In this document: positions 12,036 through 25,414 of the stretch, in pieces | Position numbering within the stretch: position 1 is the first letter of the stretch | Layout: the number at the start of each line of letters is the position of its first letter | Assembly: GCF_000189635.1 (NCBI RefSeq) | Contig: NW_002476536.1 | Location: 62,001 to 126,000, forward strand | Reading direction: 5' to 3' | Length of the DNA: 64,000 bases | Source of the DNA: Tetrahymena thermophila SB210 | Taxonomy: Eukaryota > Ciliophora > Oligohymenophorea > Hymenostomatida > Tetrahymenidae | Notes under the pieces: model-generated | Database searches by the model: none | What the model saw: the letters and a program-made list of their open reading frames with translations, nothing else | Told to the model about the DNA's origin: nothing | Program-made: the position numbers and the translations under genes

Positions 12036-15000
12036 ATGAAATAACAAAAGCAATCCACAAAAGAATTGAATATTTAGAGTAAATCTTGCTCCCAAAAATA
12101 TAAATTCAAATCTTTTTATTATCATGAAATGGTTAAAATTGTTCGCCCTTTAGCTATGAATAAAATTTTGTCAATAACGCTTTTAGTAATATGCTAGCTG
12201 ACAATTCTCTCATTCGTCTACAAAAATGAGAACTATTATGTAGGTTTTACAGAAAAGATGTATAAAAATTAAAACTAGAGACTGTATTAAATTTCTAACT
12301 TCATACAATACCTCTAAGTATTACCGTTTGTCTAAGATTACTTGAAACCATAAAACACTTATCTTACTTATTTTGTCATTTTATCCTTTACTTTAAATTG
12401 CTTTTATGTAAAGTCAATAATATTTATTTTTATTTTTAGATAAGTAAAATTTAAGAAATACTTACAAAAGTATGGCTAAATTTACTCAACAATCTTCAAC
12501 AAATGGCCATATTATTCCTTTCTGAGCTTATCCCTTAACTTGATCTGCCAAGACAACTTAAATATCTCTTTTAGCGCTACAATTGTTTCATATTTGAATG
12601 TAATTTTAACAATAATTATAGGTAAGATAGTTAATTTTTTGTTTTTTACATTATTAATTTGATTCAACTTCAATATCATAAATTTAGTGGATGTAATCAA
12701 ATAAGCGATAAATCTAGATATTTTAATTAATCAAAAATATCTTTTAACAAAATTAATTAAATAAACAAATCAATTTTTATTAAATTTATTAATCGTATTC
12801 TAAAAATCTATTTATTTATTTATTTGATTAATTGTTTAAAAAGGGTACTTGGTGGAGTATCATGATTTTAGCTTTTCTTTTAAAGATTCTACGAATTATC
12901 TAGCTAAGCAGGATAGCTTTTCAGGATTGATTTTACTGATTTTAAGAACAATTTTGATTTGGGTAAATTAACATTATAATCACAAGATATTGGCTATATA
13001 TTCTTCGCTTTACTTCTTTTTAGAGACTATTAATTCGATTTTTAACCACCAATATTTATCAAATGATATTAATAAAATTTACATCTACTTCACGATTTCT
13101 TCATTTTAAATTTCAATATGCTATTTGATTCAAATCTTTGTTTTTAATAGCTCAGATATCATTCTTGTATGCTTACTAACTGTTCCTTTAACCATCATGA
13201 TCATAAGATAATTCTAACAATATCATAACCAAAACTAACTTTATCTCTTTTGCAATACTCAACAACTCTTTTAATGTAGCATAGAAAATTTCTAGAAAAT
13301 TTTAAGATCAACTCTTTAATAAGTATAGATTAACTAAAAAAATCTTATATAAAAGGATTATAAAATAGTAATTGAAAGTATTATTAATTCCCATTAATTA
13401 TATTGCCCTACCAAAGACTTCTATTTTTGCCATAGATCAAAAAAATCTGTAAAGTTCTTCTTTAATTTTTTGTTGGAAATTAAGTTACAGCTTTTTATTT
13501 GGGATAATTTCCAATAATTAAACATAAACCTTCATCTAATAAAATCTAACTTAATTTAATTAGATATTATGCAATTTATAATTTATTCCACCGCAAACTC
13601 CACCAACATTTTTGAATTTTTTACTTTAAAAAAAATAAAATATTTATCTTTAATCATAAAGGAATTTAATTCTGAAATAAAATCTGAAGAAAATACAGAA
13701 AAATATTCTAAAAAAGAGTTCATAGAAAAAGTAATTTATTATACAATCGAAAAATTTATTTAGAATTATTAAAGAAATGATAAAAATGACAATGTTATCA
13801 TTCTAAGATTTGTGTAGCTCAACTATCTATTTGAAATTATAAAAGATCCACTTTAAGTTTTAATAAATCTTGAATAAATTTCATAACAATTCATCAAAAC
13901 TAATCAAATGAAATCATCTCAAATATTTTACTATTATTAACTCAAAGAGAGAATTATAAAGTTTTATGAAGATACTTTTTTTAATTCAAATATTGAAAAC
14001 TAAAAAATCAATATGATGGATGCTATTTATTTTGGTGATAAAATTAATGAATGCAAAGAAAAGCTTAGATCTGCATTGATTTAGAGCGGCCAGTTTTATG
14101 ATTTGCTTTGTGGAGATTTTATTTCTTTAAAATTTATTCAAGATTTATCTACCCCATTGTTAGAATTAAAGGAAGAAATTGAGTCAAACTTTATAGAACT
14201 TTTAAAAATAAACCCTAATGACTTAGATCTTTAATATTTAGTTTGCATTTACGTTTAAGTTTTAGATTTTTAAAATAGAAGAATATCCTAATTTTAAAAA
14301 GAGGCTTTTTATAATTTAGAGCTTGCTTAAAAATAAAAAAACTATAAGATAAATTGTTTGAAATAAAATTATTTCTATGGAAAAAATTGCGTTGTTTTTT
14401 CTTCTCTATTAAAAAACACATTTTCTATTAATTTGGTTTCAAACTCTTTTTTTAAAATTTTTGGCATTAAACCTGATATGGTGGTAGGAAAGTAACTAAA
14501 TATATTAATTCCTAAGGCAATAAAGAAAGATCATGATAAAATGATATAAAATTTTATTGATCAAGACTCAATGAGTATTATTGGAAAAGGTAATTTCAGT
14601 TTTTATTTACTAATTTTGGTTGGTTTTAAATTTGATAATAATTATAATAAAGGGGAAAGAAATACCTTTGCATTAGATTATAATGGATTCGTTTTTCCTA
14701 TTTCATTAAGAATCAAAATAGAAATGCTAACTGAAGATGTTGGAGTTTGCGCATTAATAAAAAAAATAAATAATTAAAAAGACTATATTCTATTTGATGA
14801 AAAGGGAAATATTACAGATTATTCTAAAAAAATTTACTGTGAATTATTTTAAACTACAGAAAAGAAAATTGGTAATTTTAATTCATAAATTATTTTTTTT
14901 TAATTTTTTTAATTTACTTAGATTTTTTATTTTAACTAAAAACTTAATATTTTATATTATTACATTAATTAGATGATAACCAAAATATCTTTAATATGAT

Positions 15001-18000
15001 TTTGAATCTACAAGAAATAATACAGAAAAAGTAAATGTATACTCAATTTTGCAGCGTTTTGATTTCTGTAAAGTAAGATAAAAAGTTTAAATCTTAAAAA
15101 ATATAAGAAAATCTAATTTTCACTTCTGTTAATAATTAAAATAATCTTTATTCCTTTAATGATGATGTGTTTATTATAAAATTTAAAGTTTGTTAAAAAT
15201 AAGCAAGAATTAATGTCAATATGACTTATCTAGAAATAGAGAGTTACGAAAAAGAAACAAATCAAAACAAGAAGAATAAAATTATTGATGAGTTAAATAA
15301 GCAATTAATTTAAAGAGAAATACATAGTAATTTAAATAAACCTACGATAAGAAGTATAAGTACTGGCACTTTCAGTTAATTAGAACATCAAATATTTGAT
15401 GGAAGAATTTCTTAAAATTTAGAAATAAATAATAGCTTTCTCTAAAGAAATTTGCAAGAAGATTAAAAATATTAAAAAGCAAGGAAATGGAGCATTTTTA
15501 ACTTAAATAGTTAATCGATAAAAGGAAATGAATTAAATCAAGCTCTTAATTAAGAATAAAAAGATGAATACCTTACAAAATCCTTTTCAGAATTACCTAG
15601 TACATACAGATATTATAGAATGCAAGAGTTTTATGAGAATCATGCTGATAGCATTGATTAATTAAATTAAAATGGTGGTATCTATGATATTACATCATAT
15701 AGAAGTAGTAATATAAACGAGAATAAATAAATAGGAATTCATAAAATGCTTTCAAATTTAAATAATAGCAACAATAATACCATTAATTTTTACACAACGA
15801 TAGACCATAGTTTATCACATCACAGACAAAAATAATATCTACTTGCAAATGATTAATTTGATTCTAACTAAATAATCACAGCTAACTCAAAGTTATTTAT
15901 TGATCAAGCAAATAATCCATCTGATTTTTGTATTAATTTCTTCCAAAACAATTAGAATGTAATTGAATAAAAATATAAAGATTTTAAAATAAATGAAAAT
16001 TCTAATGGAGACAATATTTTAGACAGGAATTAACTTTAAAAAATTATGTCAGAAAGCGATAAATCCTTCAGCATAGAAGATAATCTTACAAATAAAAATA
16101 AAAGAAAAATGAGAGATTTTTAAGGAAAAGAAGAGTTAATACAAGAGCAGTAAAATGAAATAGCGAGTGTAAACTCAAGTAAATATAGCCAAGAAGATAG
16201 AATTAAAAAGAATATGATTAGAAGAATACAATAAAAAATATTTGCGAAGAGTTTGTATATTATGGCTTTTGCTGGTTTTGTAGCTTCTATTACTTTAATT
16301 ATAGTAACTATAATTATTTACTTGGAAAATATAAATAGCTTAGATAACTTTATTGATTCTTTTTTGAAAATTGATGGAACTATTTTTTGTTTCATAGATG
16401 TTATGAAAATTTTAGCTTTGTCCAACTATTAATATATGTTAGGCACCACACCAATCATTTAAGATAGTTTAGATTTGCAAAACTAAGAAAATGTATAAGT
16501 ATTTTTTTAAATGAATTCTGTTATTTAAGATTATAGCAATAATTTTTAGCAACTTGTTTTAAATAATACTAGTTAAGAGTAGCTGGATGAGCTCTAAAAC
16601 AACCCTTTTTTAATATAAATATATCCTATTTACTTTTATTATTCTACTGATGTTTCAAAATATTAGATCACATCTTACAACCAAAGTTTACAATATACAA
16701 TCATGCAATATTTCTACTAAATAATATTTTATGTTTACAATTACACTGAATAATAAGAAAGCTTCATATGGGGTAATATAGTTTAATTTTAATCAAGAAT
16801 GAAGAATCTTCAGTTGATTGTTGAAAATTATGTATAAACACAATTTAAGAATATGGAAGAGTAGTAAATGTCAGTTATTATACTAGTTGGTATCCTAAGC
16901 TTTTTGGTGGTTTTTTCAATCATACCTTTATATATATATATTTAAATAAAAAGAGAAAAGGTTATGAAACTATTTGGTACTTTTTAGCCTCAAATTCTTG
17001 AATTTTAAATATAATTAATAGAACTTGCCATTTTTAAGATAGATAGGACAAAGATGGTAACTGAATTAGATAAAAAAATGCAACCAAGCAATAAATCTTC
17101 AAAAATGTTACAAAGTATTTATAGAAAAGACTTAATAGAATAAGCTGTAGAATTCCATAATAAAGTAAGTCAAAAGAGAAATAATAGTTTTAAATAAATG
17201 GATTTATTACCAAAATATATAAAGAGATTGTAGCATTCTCGAAACAGATCTATGGCATCATTTAATAACTTAACTAAATTTAATATGCCAATTATTTTCT
17301 TAGGTATTATTGCAATAGTACTCTTATGCATTCAGCCTGCATTAAATATTTTTTAATTCAACCCTTTTCAAACTGAAACAAGGGCTACTTTACAAGATAG
17401 AATTACACTTATAGATGTCTTTACTTTGCTTATTGAAAATTAAGCTTCTCACATTGAATAAATTTTATGCTTAAGTATTAATTATCTCCCTTCTACAACT
17501 TACTATTATTCTTTTCTTTAGAATATCACTGATTCTAATTAGCAAAAGATTTCATAATTACAAAATTTAACAACAAATTTAGGAATTTAAAGATACAATT
17601 AAAATTTATTTGATGATTTTTATAAAAATATACTAAATTAAGATTTATGTCAAGTCAGACAAAATTTTCCATAATATTTTAATTCAAATTTGACTTAAGC
17701 AACATGTGAAAATTTATTTAATGGGATATTATAAAGGGGATTAATTTTATCAATAAACAAAGTATTTTAAACTTTTGACGAACTAATGGAAATGTACACA
17801 ATTAATGACTTGGCTTAATAAACTGATTATTATATTAAATTTCAAAGCTAATATTCTTTTATCAATTTTAAGTTTTTAGTGCAGATTATATCTGAATCTG
17901 TAGACGCAATTAGATAGTATTAAAATCAGTCTTTGTAAGATTACAAAAATCATTTAGAAAAAAATTTATTTTATTTGCTTATTGCATAATTAATTATTAT

Positions 18001-18163
18001 CACAATAGTATTCTTGATAGGTTGGTTAAAACTCTTTTAAACCTTTTTTGATTCACTAGAAAAAACATAGAATATTTTCAAAGCATTTCATATTAATATG
18101 CTTTACGAAAACGACTATATCCAATCTTATTTCAAATAAATATATATAAATTAAAAAAAATGA
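12036..18163 (+). CDS. TmcB/TmcC-like membrane protein with PAS domain, copy 3 (complete, 5 exons)
   Basis: Exons 12036-12621, 12844-13448, 13662-14589, 14653-14871 and 14973-18163 join to 1842 residues ending at TGA 18161-18163. Membrane segments are near residues 41-62, 109-134, 158-171, 183-198, 222-238, 242-262, 274-296 and 299-317. The TPR-like helical region is about 430-600. The PAS domain is about 638-755 (KNCVVFSSLLKN, IFGIKPDMVVGKQLNILIP, KKDHDKMI, GERNTFALDYNGFVFP). A Gln/Asn-rich linker runs to NEIASVNSSKYS (about 1173), followed by segments near 1206-1231, 1411-1438, 1548-1572 and 1777-1801. The motif REKVMKLFGTFQPQILEFQ follows the second of these. The intron at 13449-13661 is 213 nt, a multiple of three, and has no in-frame TGA, so it reads through as coding; the conserved GTAA donor in every copy argues it is an intron. 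The gene is convergent with the LRR gene downstream. Confidence 0.92.
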
Positions 18164-18625
18164 ATTTAAAACAGCTGTAAAATCTAAAACAAACATGTCT
18201 AGTATGCTCTAAAAAATTGTTTCTTTGAATCTATTTTTCTAATTTTAAATTGATGAGTCAGTTTTTAATGAAAAAAATTTTATTAATAAATAAATTACTA
18301 TTTATACCTTTAATAAATTTTATTTTTGAAGAAACAATTAATAAATCAAACAAATTTAAATTATCCAATTGTATTAATTCATTTTTCAAGAAAATTGAAA
18401 TTCTAGAAATAAAATTCTAAATATAAAATAAATTTTTTTATTTTTTATAAATAATTATATTTACTTACAAAAAGATGAATGATATTTATTATATAAAAAC
18501 AATAATAAAATCTATCTATCTATTTTTATTTTATATTATAAAAACTATTTTAAAATATTATTTTTAAAAATATCTTATTATTCAAACATTAAAAATTTAT
18601 TCATCTTTTTTTCAACAGTTATTAA
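18164..18625. other. Convergent 3' intergenic spacer
   Basis: A 462-bp spacer between the stop codons of membrane-protein copy 3 (plus) and the first LRR gene (minus). From about 18430 it contains the 3' flank that follows every LRR gene here, including ATGATATTTAT and AAAATCTATCTATCTATTTT. The same flank recurs at 37500-37560 and about 42440-42500, and inverted near 34640-34700. Poly(A) signals of both genes should lie here but cannot be told apart from background AT. Confidence 0.65.
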
Positions 18626-21600
18626 TCAACAGAATTCTATTTTAAAGACAACTAATCTTTTTGATTTAAGACACTTGCTTATTACTTTGAATTTTTATGA
18701 TTCACTTATTGAGCTAAAACTTTTAAAATAAATTTGAGTAAATTTTAATTAAATATCAAAATAGAATAAACTTTTAAATTAAAAATAATTTCTTAATTTA
18801 ATAAATATAATAGCATGATTGGAATAAAAAAGATAAAAAATAAATCAAATAAAAGCTATCAAACGAATTCAAAGAGCTTTTTTGTTTTATATTAATTTTT
18901 ATAGTTTAAAATATCACAATCAAAAATTATAAACTGATGCACCGATTGCACCAATTTAATTGTAACTTTTTTAAATATTGAAGAAAAAATATATCATTAA
19001 ATAGTTAATTAGAAGGAAAAAAAAAAGAAAAAATATGAAATAATAATATTAATTAATAAATAATAAAAGCAAAATTTGAAAATAAAACGATGAGTTAAAT
19101 TAACAAAAAAAGAACAAAAAAAAGCAAGCACAATAAAAAGAAAAAAAAAAAAAAATAGTTTTTATAATTAAAAATATCACAATCTAAAATAAATAAACTG
19201 TTTTTACCTAAGATTAAGTGTCAAATTTGAGAGATTAATGTAATTTGCTAAACCAGAACATAAGCCTGATGCACCTTCATCACCAATTTAATTGTCTCTT
19301 TTTAAATATTGAAGAAAAAATATATCATTAAATAGTTAATTAGAAGAAAAAAATGAAGAAAAAATATGAAATAATAAGATTAATTATTTAATAATAAAAG
19401 TAAAAGTTTAAAATAAAATTATATGAGCTAAATTAACAAAGAAAGAAAGAACAAAAAATAAAACGCAAGCACAATAAAAAGAAAAAGAAAAAAAAAAGAT
19501 CTTTATTGTTTTTAATTAGATTTTATAATTAAAAATATCACAATCCAAAACAAATAAACTGTTTTTACCTAAGATCAAGTGTCAAATTTGAGAGATTAAT
19601 GCAATTTGCTAAAGAACAACCTAAGCCGTATGCGCCTTCATCACCAATTTAATTGTTACTTTTTAAATATTGAAGAAAAAATATATCATTAAATAGTTAA
19701 TTAGAAGGAAAAAATGAAGAAAAAATATGAAAAAATAAGATTAATTAATAATAAAAGCAAAAGTTGAAAAATAAAATAATGAGCTAAATTAATAAAGAAA
19801 GAATAAAAAAAAGCAAGCATAATAAAAATAAAAAGAAAAAAGAGCTTTATTGTTTTAAATTAGATTTTATAATTAAAAATATCACAATTCATAACAAATA
19901 AACTGTTTTTACTTAAGATCAAGTGTCAAATTTGTTAGATTAATGCAATTTGTTAAACCAGAACCTAAGCCTGATGCACCCATTGCATCAATTTCATTGT
20001 TACTTTTTAATATTGAAGAAAAAATATATCATAAAAAAAAATAAATAAATAAACACCAATAACCATTTGAAAAAAGTAAAATTAAGAAAAATCAAAAATC
20101 AATAAAAACAAAAAAGAAAAACTATTATAAAATATAATACATTATTATTATTTGTGTATGTAGCCTTGAAAAAAGGCAGTACCCTAGGGTACTATATATA
20201 AATATATCATTAAATTGTTAATTAGAAAGAAAAGAAGAAGAAAAAATATGAAATTATAAGATTAATTAATTAATAATAAAAGCAAAAGTTGAAAATAAAA
20301 TGATGAGCTAAATTAATAAAGAACAAAAAACAAAAAGCAAGCACAATTAAAAGAAAAAGAAAAAAAAAAGAGCTTTATTGTTTTTAATTAGTTTTTATAA
20401 TTAAAAATATCACAATCCAAAACAAATAAACTGTTTTTACCCAAGATCAAGTGTTAAATTTGAGAGATTAATGTAATTTGCTAAAGCATAACCGAAGCCT
20501 GATGCACCTTCATCACCAATTTAATTTCTACTTTTTAAATATTGAAGAAAAAATATATCATTAAATAGTTAATTAGAAGGAAAAAATGAAGAAAAAATAT
20601 GAAATAATAAGATTAATTAATTAATATTAAAAGCAAAAGTTGAAAATAAAATGATGAACTAAATTAACAAAGAAAGAAAGAACAAAAAACAAAAAGCAAG
20701 CACAATAAAAAAAAAGAAATAAGAGCTTTATTGTTTTTAATTAGTTTTTATAATTCAAAATATCACAATCCAAAACAAACAAACTGTTTTTACCCAAGAT
20801 CAAGTGTTAAATTTGAGAGATTAATGCAATTTGCTAAAGCAAAACCGAAGCCAGATGCACCTTCATCACCAATTTAATTGTCACTTTTTAAATATTGATG
20901 AAAAAAAAAATCATTAAATATTTAATTAGAAGGAAAAAATGAAGAAAAAATATGAAATAATAAATAAGATTAATTAATAATAAAAACAAAAATTGAAAAT
21001 AATATGATGAGCTAAATTAACAAAGAAAGAAGGAACAAAAAACAAAAAGCAAGCGCATTAAAAAGAAAAAGAAAAAAAAGAGAGCTTTATTGTTTTTAAT
21101 TAGTTTTTATAATTAAAAATATCACAATCCAAAACAAATAATCTGTTTTTACCAAAGATCAAGTGTTAAATTTGAGAGATTAATACAATTTGCTAAAGCA
21201 GAACCGAAGCCTGATGCTCCTTCATCACCAATTAAATTTCTACTTTTTTAAATATTGAAAAAAAAATATATCATTAAATAGTTAATTAGAAGGAAAAAAT
21301 GAAGAAAGAATATGAAATAATAAGATTAATTAATTAATAATAAAATCAAAAGTTGAAAATAAAATGATGAACTAAATTAATAAAGAACAAAAACAAAAAG
21401 CAAGCACAATAAAAAGAAAAAGAAATAAGAGCTTTATTGTTTTTAATTAGTTTTTATAATTAAAAATATCACAATCCAAAACAAACAAACTGTTTTTACC
21501 CAAGATCAAGTGTTAAATTTGAGAGATTAATGCAATTTGCTAAAGCAGAACCTAAGTCTGATGCACCTTCATCACCAATTAAATTTCTACTTTTTAAATA

Positions 21601-24600
21601 TTGAAGAAAAAATATATCATTAAATAGTTAATTAGAAGGAAAAAATGAAGAAAGAATATGAAATAATAAGATTAAGTAATTAATAATAAAAGCAAAAGTT
21701 GAAAATAAAATGACGAGCTAAATTAATAAAGAACAAAAACAAAAAGCAAGCACAATAAAAAGAAAAAGAAAAAAAAAAGAGCTTTATTGTTTTTAATTAG
21801 TTTTTATAATTAAAAATATCACAATCCAAAACAAATAAACTGTTTTTACCCAAGATCAAGTGTTAAATTTGAGAGATTAATGTAATTTGCTAAAGCAGAA
21901 CCGAAGCCTGATGCACCTTCATCACCAATTTTATTGTAACTTTTTAAATATTGAAGAAAAAATAACTCATTAAATAGTTAATTTGAAGGAAAAAATGAAG
22001 AAAAAATATGAAATAATAAGATTAATTAATTAATTAATATTAAAAGCAAAAGTTGAAAATAAAATGATGAACTAAATTAACAAAGAAAGAAAGAACAAAA
22101 ACAAAAAGCAAGCACAATAAAAAGAAAAAGAAATAAGAGCTTTATTGTTTTTAATTAGTTTTTATAATTAAAAATATCACAATCTAAAATAAATAAACTG
22201 TTTTTACCCAAGATTAAGTGTCAAATTTGAGAGATTAATGCAATTTGCTAAAGAAAAACCTAAGTCTGATGCACTAATTGCACCAATTTAATTCAAACTT
22301 TTTAAATATTGAAGATAAAAAATATATTTAATAGTTAATAAGAGGGAAAAAATGAATAAAAAATAAGAAATAATATGATTAATTAATAATAAAAACAAAA
22401 ATTGAAAATAAAATGATGAGCTAAAATAAAAAAGAAAATACAATAAAAAGCAAGCATTATAAAAAGAAAAAGAAAAAAGAACTTTATTGTTTTTAATTAG
22501 TTTTTATAATTAAAAATATCATAATCCAAAACAAATAAACTGATTTTACCTAAGATCAAGGGTCAAATTTGAGAGATTAATGCAATTTGCTAAACCATAA
22601 CCTAAACCTGATGCACCTTTATCACCAATTTAATTCTTCCTTTTCAAATATAGAAGAAAAAATAACTTATTAAATAGTTAATTTGAAGGAAAAAATGAAG
22701 AAAGAATATGAAATAATAAGATTAATTAATTAATAATAAAAGCAAAAGTTGAAAATAAAATGATGAGCTAAATTAATAAAGAACAAAAACAAAAAGCAAG
22801 CACAATAAAAAGAAAAAGAAATAAGAGCTTTATTGTTTTTAATTAGTTTTTATAATTAAAAATATCACAATCTAAAATAAATAAGCTGTTTTTACCCAAG
22901 ATTAAGTGTCAAATTTGAGAGATTAATGCAATTTGCTAAAGAAAAACCTAAGTCTGATGCACTAATTGCACCAATTTAATTCAAACTTTTTAAATATTGA
23001 AGATAAAAAATATAATTAAACAGTTAATAAGAGGGAAAATATGAAGAAATAATATGATTTAATAAGATTAATTAATATTAAAAATAAAAATTGAAAATAA
23101 AATGATGAGCTAAAATAAAAAAGAAAATACAATAAAAAGCAAGCACAATAAAAAGAAAAAGAAAAAAGAACTTTATTGTTTTTAATTAGTTTTTATAATT
23201 AAAAATATTAAAATTCAAAACAAATAAACTGTTTTTACCTAAGAAAAAGTGTCAAATTTGTGAGATTAATGCAATTTGCTAAAGCAAAACCTAAGCCTGA
23301 TGCACCTTCATCACCAATTTAATTCTTCCTTTTCAAATATTGAAGAAAAAATATATCATTAAATAGTTAATTAGAAGAAAAAAATGAAGAAAAAATAGGA
23401 AAAAATAAAATTAATTATTTAATAATAAAAGCAAAAGTTGAAAATAAAATGATAAGCTAAATTAATAAAGAATAAAAAACAAAAACAAGTACAATAAAAA
23501 GAAAAAGAAATAAGAGCTTTATTGTTTTTAATTAGTTTTTATAATTAAAAATATCAATATCCAAAAAAAATAAACTGTTTTTACTCAAGATTAAGTGTCA
23601 TATTTGAAATATTAATGCAATTTGCTAAAGCAGAACCTAAGTCTAATGCACCCATTGCACCAATTTAATTCTTCCTTTTTAAATATTGAAGAAAAAATAT
23701 ATCATTAAATAGTTAATTAGAAGGAAACAATAATGAAAAAATATGAAATAATAAGATTAATTAATTAATAATAAAAGTAAAAGTTGAAAATAAAATGATG
23801 AGTTAAATAAAATATTAAAGAACAAAAAATAAAAATCAAGCACAATTAAAAGAATAAGAAAAAAAAAAGAGCTTTATTGTTTTTAATTAGTTTTTATAAT
23901 TAAAAATATCACAATCCAAAACAAATAAACTGTTTTTACTCAAGATTAAGTGTCAAATTTGAGAGATTAATGCAATTTGCCAAAGAACAACCTAAGCCTG
24001 ATGCACTCATTCCACCAATTTCATTGTAACTTTTTAAATATTGAAGAAAAATATATCATTAAATAGTTAATAAGAGGGAAAAATATGAAATAATAAGATT
24101 AATTAATAATAAAAATAAAATGATGAGCTAAATTAACAAAGAAAATACAAAAAAAAGCAAGCACAATAAAAAGAAAAGAAAAAAGAACTTTATTGTTTTT
24201 AATTAGTTTTTATAATTAAAAATATCAAAATCAAAAACGAATAAACTGTTTTTACCGAAGATCAAGTGTCAAATTTGTGAGATTAATACAATTTGCTAAA
24301 GCAAAACCTAAGCCTGATGCACCTTCATCACCAATTTTATTGTAACTTTTTAAATATTGAAGAAAAAATATATCATTAAATAGTTAATTAGAAGGAAAAA
24401 ATGAAGAAAAAATATGAAATAATAAGATTAATTAATCAATAATAAAAGTAAAAGTTGAAAATAAAATAATGAGCTAAATTAACAAAGAAAGAAAGAACAA
24501 AAAACAAAAAGCAAAAAGCAAGCACAATAAAAGAAAAAGAAAAAAGAGCTTTATTATTTTTAATTAGTTTTTATAATTAAAAATATCAAAATCCAAAACA

Positions 24601-25044
24601 AATAAACTTTTTTTACTCAATATTAAGTGTCAAATTTGTGAGATTAATGCAATTTGCTAAAGCAGAACCTAAGCCTGACGCACCCATAGCACCAATTTAA
24701 TTGTAACTTTTTAAATATTGAAGAAAAAATAGATCATTAAATTGTTAATTAGAAGGAAAATATGAAGAAAAAATATGAAATAATAATATTAATTAATTAA
24801 TAATTAAAGCAAAAGTTGAAAATAAAATGATGAGCTAAATTAACAAAGAAAGAAAGAAAGAAAGAAAGATAAAAGCAAGTACAATAAAAAGAAAAAAAAA
24901 AATAGTTTTTATAATTAAAAATATCACAATCCAAAACAAATAAACTGTTTTTACCTAAGATCAAGTGTCAAATTTTTGAGATTAATGTAATTTGCTAAAC
25001 CAGAACCTAAACTTGATGCACCTTCATCACCAATTTAATTGTCA
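18626..25044 (-). CDS. LRR protein gene A: array of 90-nt exons, one LRR per exon
   Basis: Read on the minus strand, 17 intact exons of exactly 90 nt start (plus coordinates) at 19208, 19569, 19913, 20441, 20794, 21153, 21500, 21850, 22208, 22550, 22896, 23239, 23585, 23940, 24256, 24617 and 24955. Introns begin GTAAAAACAG, end TTTAAAAAG and are about 255 nt. Every intron is phase 2, so each exon adds one 30-residue LRR of the type GDEGASGLGSALANCINLS followed by NLTLDL. A truncated LRR exon (about 18933-18969) precedes the last exon 18626-18713, which encodes FKVISKCLKSKRLVVFKIEFC and TGA. The true 5' exon with the start codon is not established; a candidate upstream block is at about 25844-25890. 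The repeat resembles ribonuclease-inhibitor-type LRRs, which usually bind proteins. No signal peptide, membrane segment or kinase domain is seen in the exons found. Confidence 0.85.
20033..20201. mobile_element. 169-bp insertion in an LRR intron with 9-bp direct repeats
   Basis: The intron between the LRR exons at 19913 and 20441 is longer than its neighbours by 178 bp. The extra DNA is bracketed by direct copies of ATATATCAT (20024-20032 and 20202-20210), a sequence present once in the sister introns, as expected for a target-site duplication. The insert is A-rich at its left end and carries a perfect palindrome GTACCCTAGGGTAC near its right end. It has no coding capacity, so it could be a SINE-like or other non-autonomous element. 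It is absent from the other arrays in the window. Confidence 0.6.
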
Positions 25045-25145
25045 CTTTTTAAATATTGAAGAAAAAAAATATCATTAAATAGTTAATAAGAGGGAAAAAG
25101 TGAAGAAAAAATATGAAATAATAAGATTAAATATATAATAAAAAA

Positions 25146-25414
25146 TGCCCATGAGCTCAGAAAAAAATAAAAAAATATATTTCATCTCTCGGTCCCAACA
25201 AGTTTGTAAAATTTTTCAAAATTTATTTTTTCAAAAAAATGATATGTTGTTAGAATATACAGTGTATATATAATATTTGAAATTATACATTTTGTGAATT
25301 TAAAGCTTAGTAAAAACTCAAAAATAAAGCTGTTTTAAGCAATTTAGCTTTATTTATTATGTTAATAATATATATTACATTTTGCCTTTTGCAAATTAAA
25401 TAGGCATTTCACTC
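25146..25414. mobile_element. Small TIR element (MITE-like), copy 1, left end decayed
   Basis: The right end GGCATTTCACTC is followed by TA and then rejoins LRR-intron sequence (GTTAATTAGAAGG). The interior (GTAAAATTTTTCAAAATTT, the AAGCTT-containing stretch, and TTTATTATGTTA) matches the copies at 27498 and 39783. The left end is rearranged and the terminal GAGNGAANTTGCC is lost, so its limit is approximate. It sits just upstream of the first LRR exon of gene A. Confidence 0.6.

Noticed and set aside
5896-14976. Several 60-75-residue ORFs in the standard code at 5896-6120, 6270-6464, 12512-12700, 13569-13763, 14215-14421, 14571-14777 and 14794-14976
   Set aside because: They are standard-code fragments or opposite-strand shadows of membrane-protein copies 2 and 3, which are continuous once TAA and TAG are read as Gln.
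18505-18525. ATCT microsatellite as a functional 3' signal of LRR genes
   Set aside because: The run recurs after several LRR genes because the whole 3' flank was duplicated; nothing shows a separate function.
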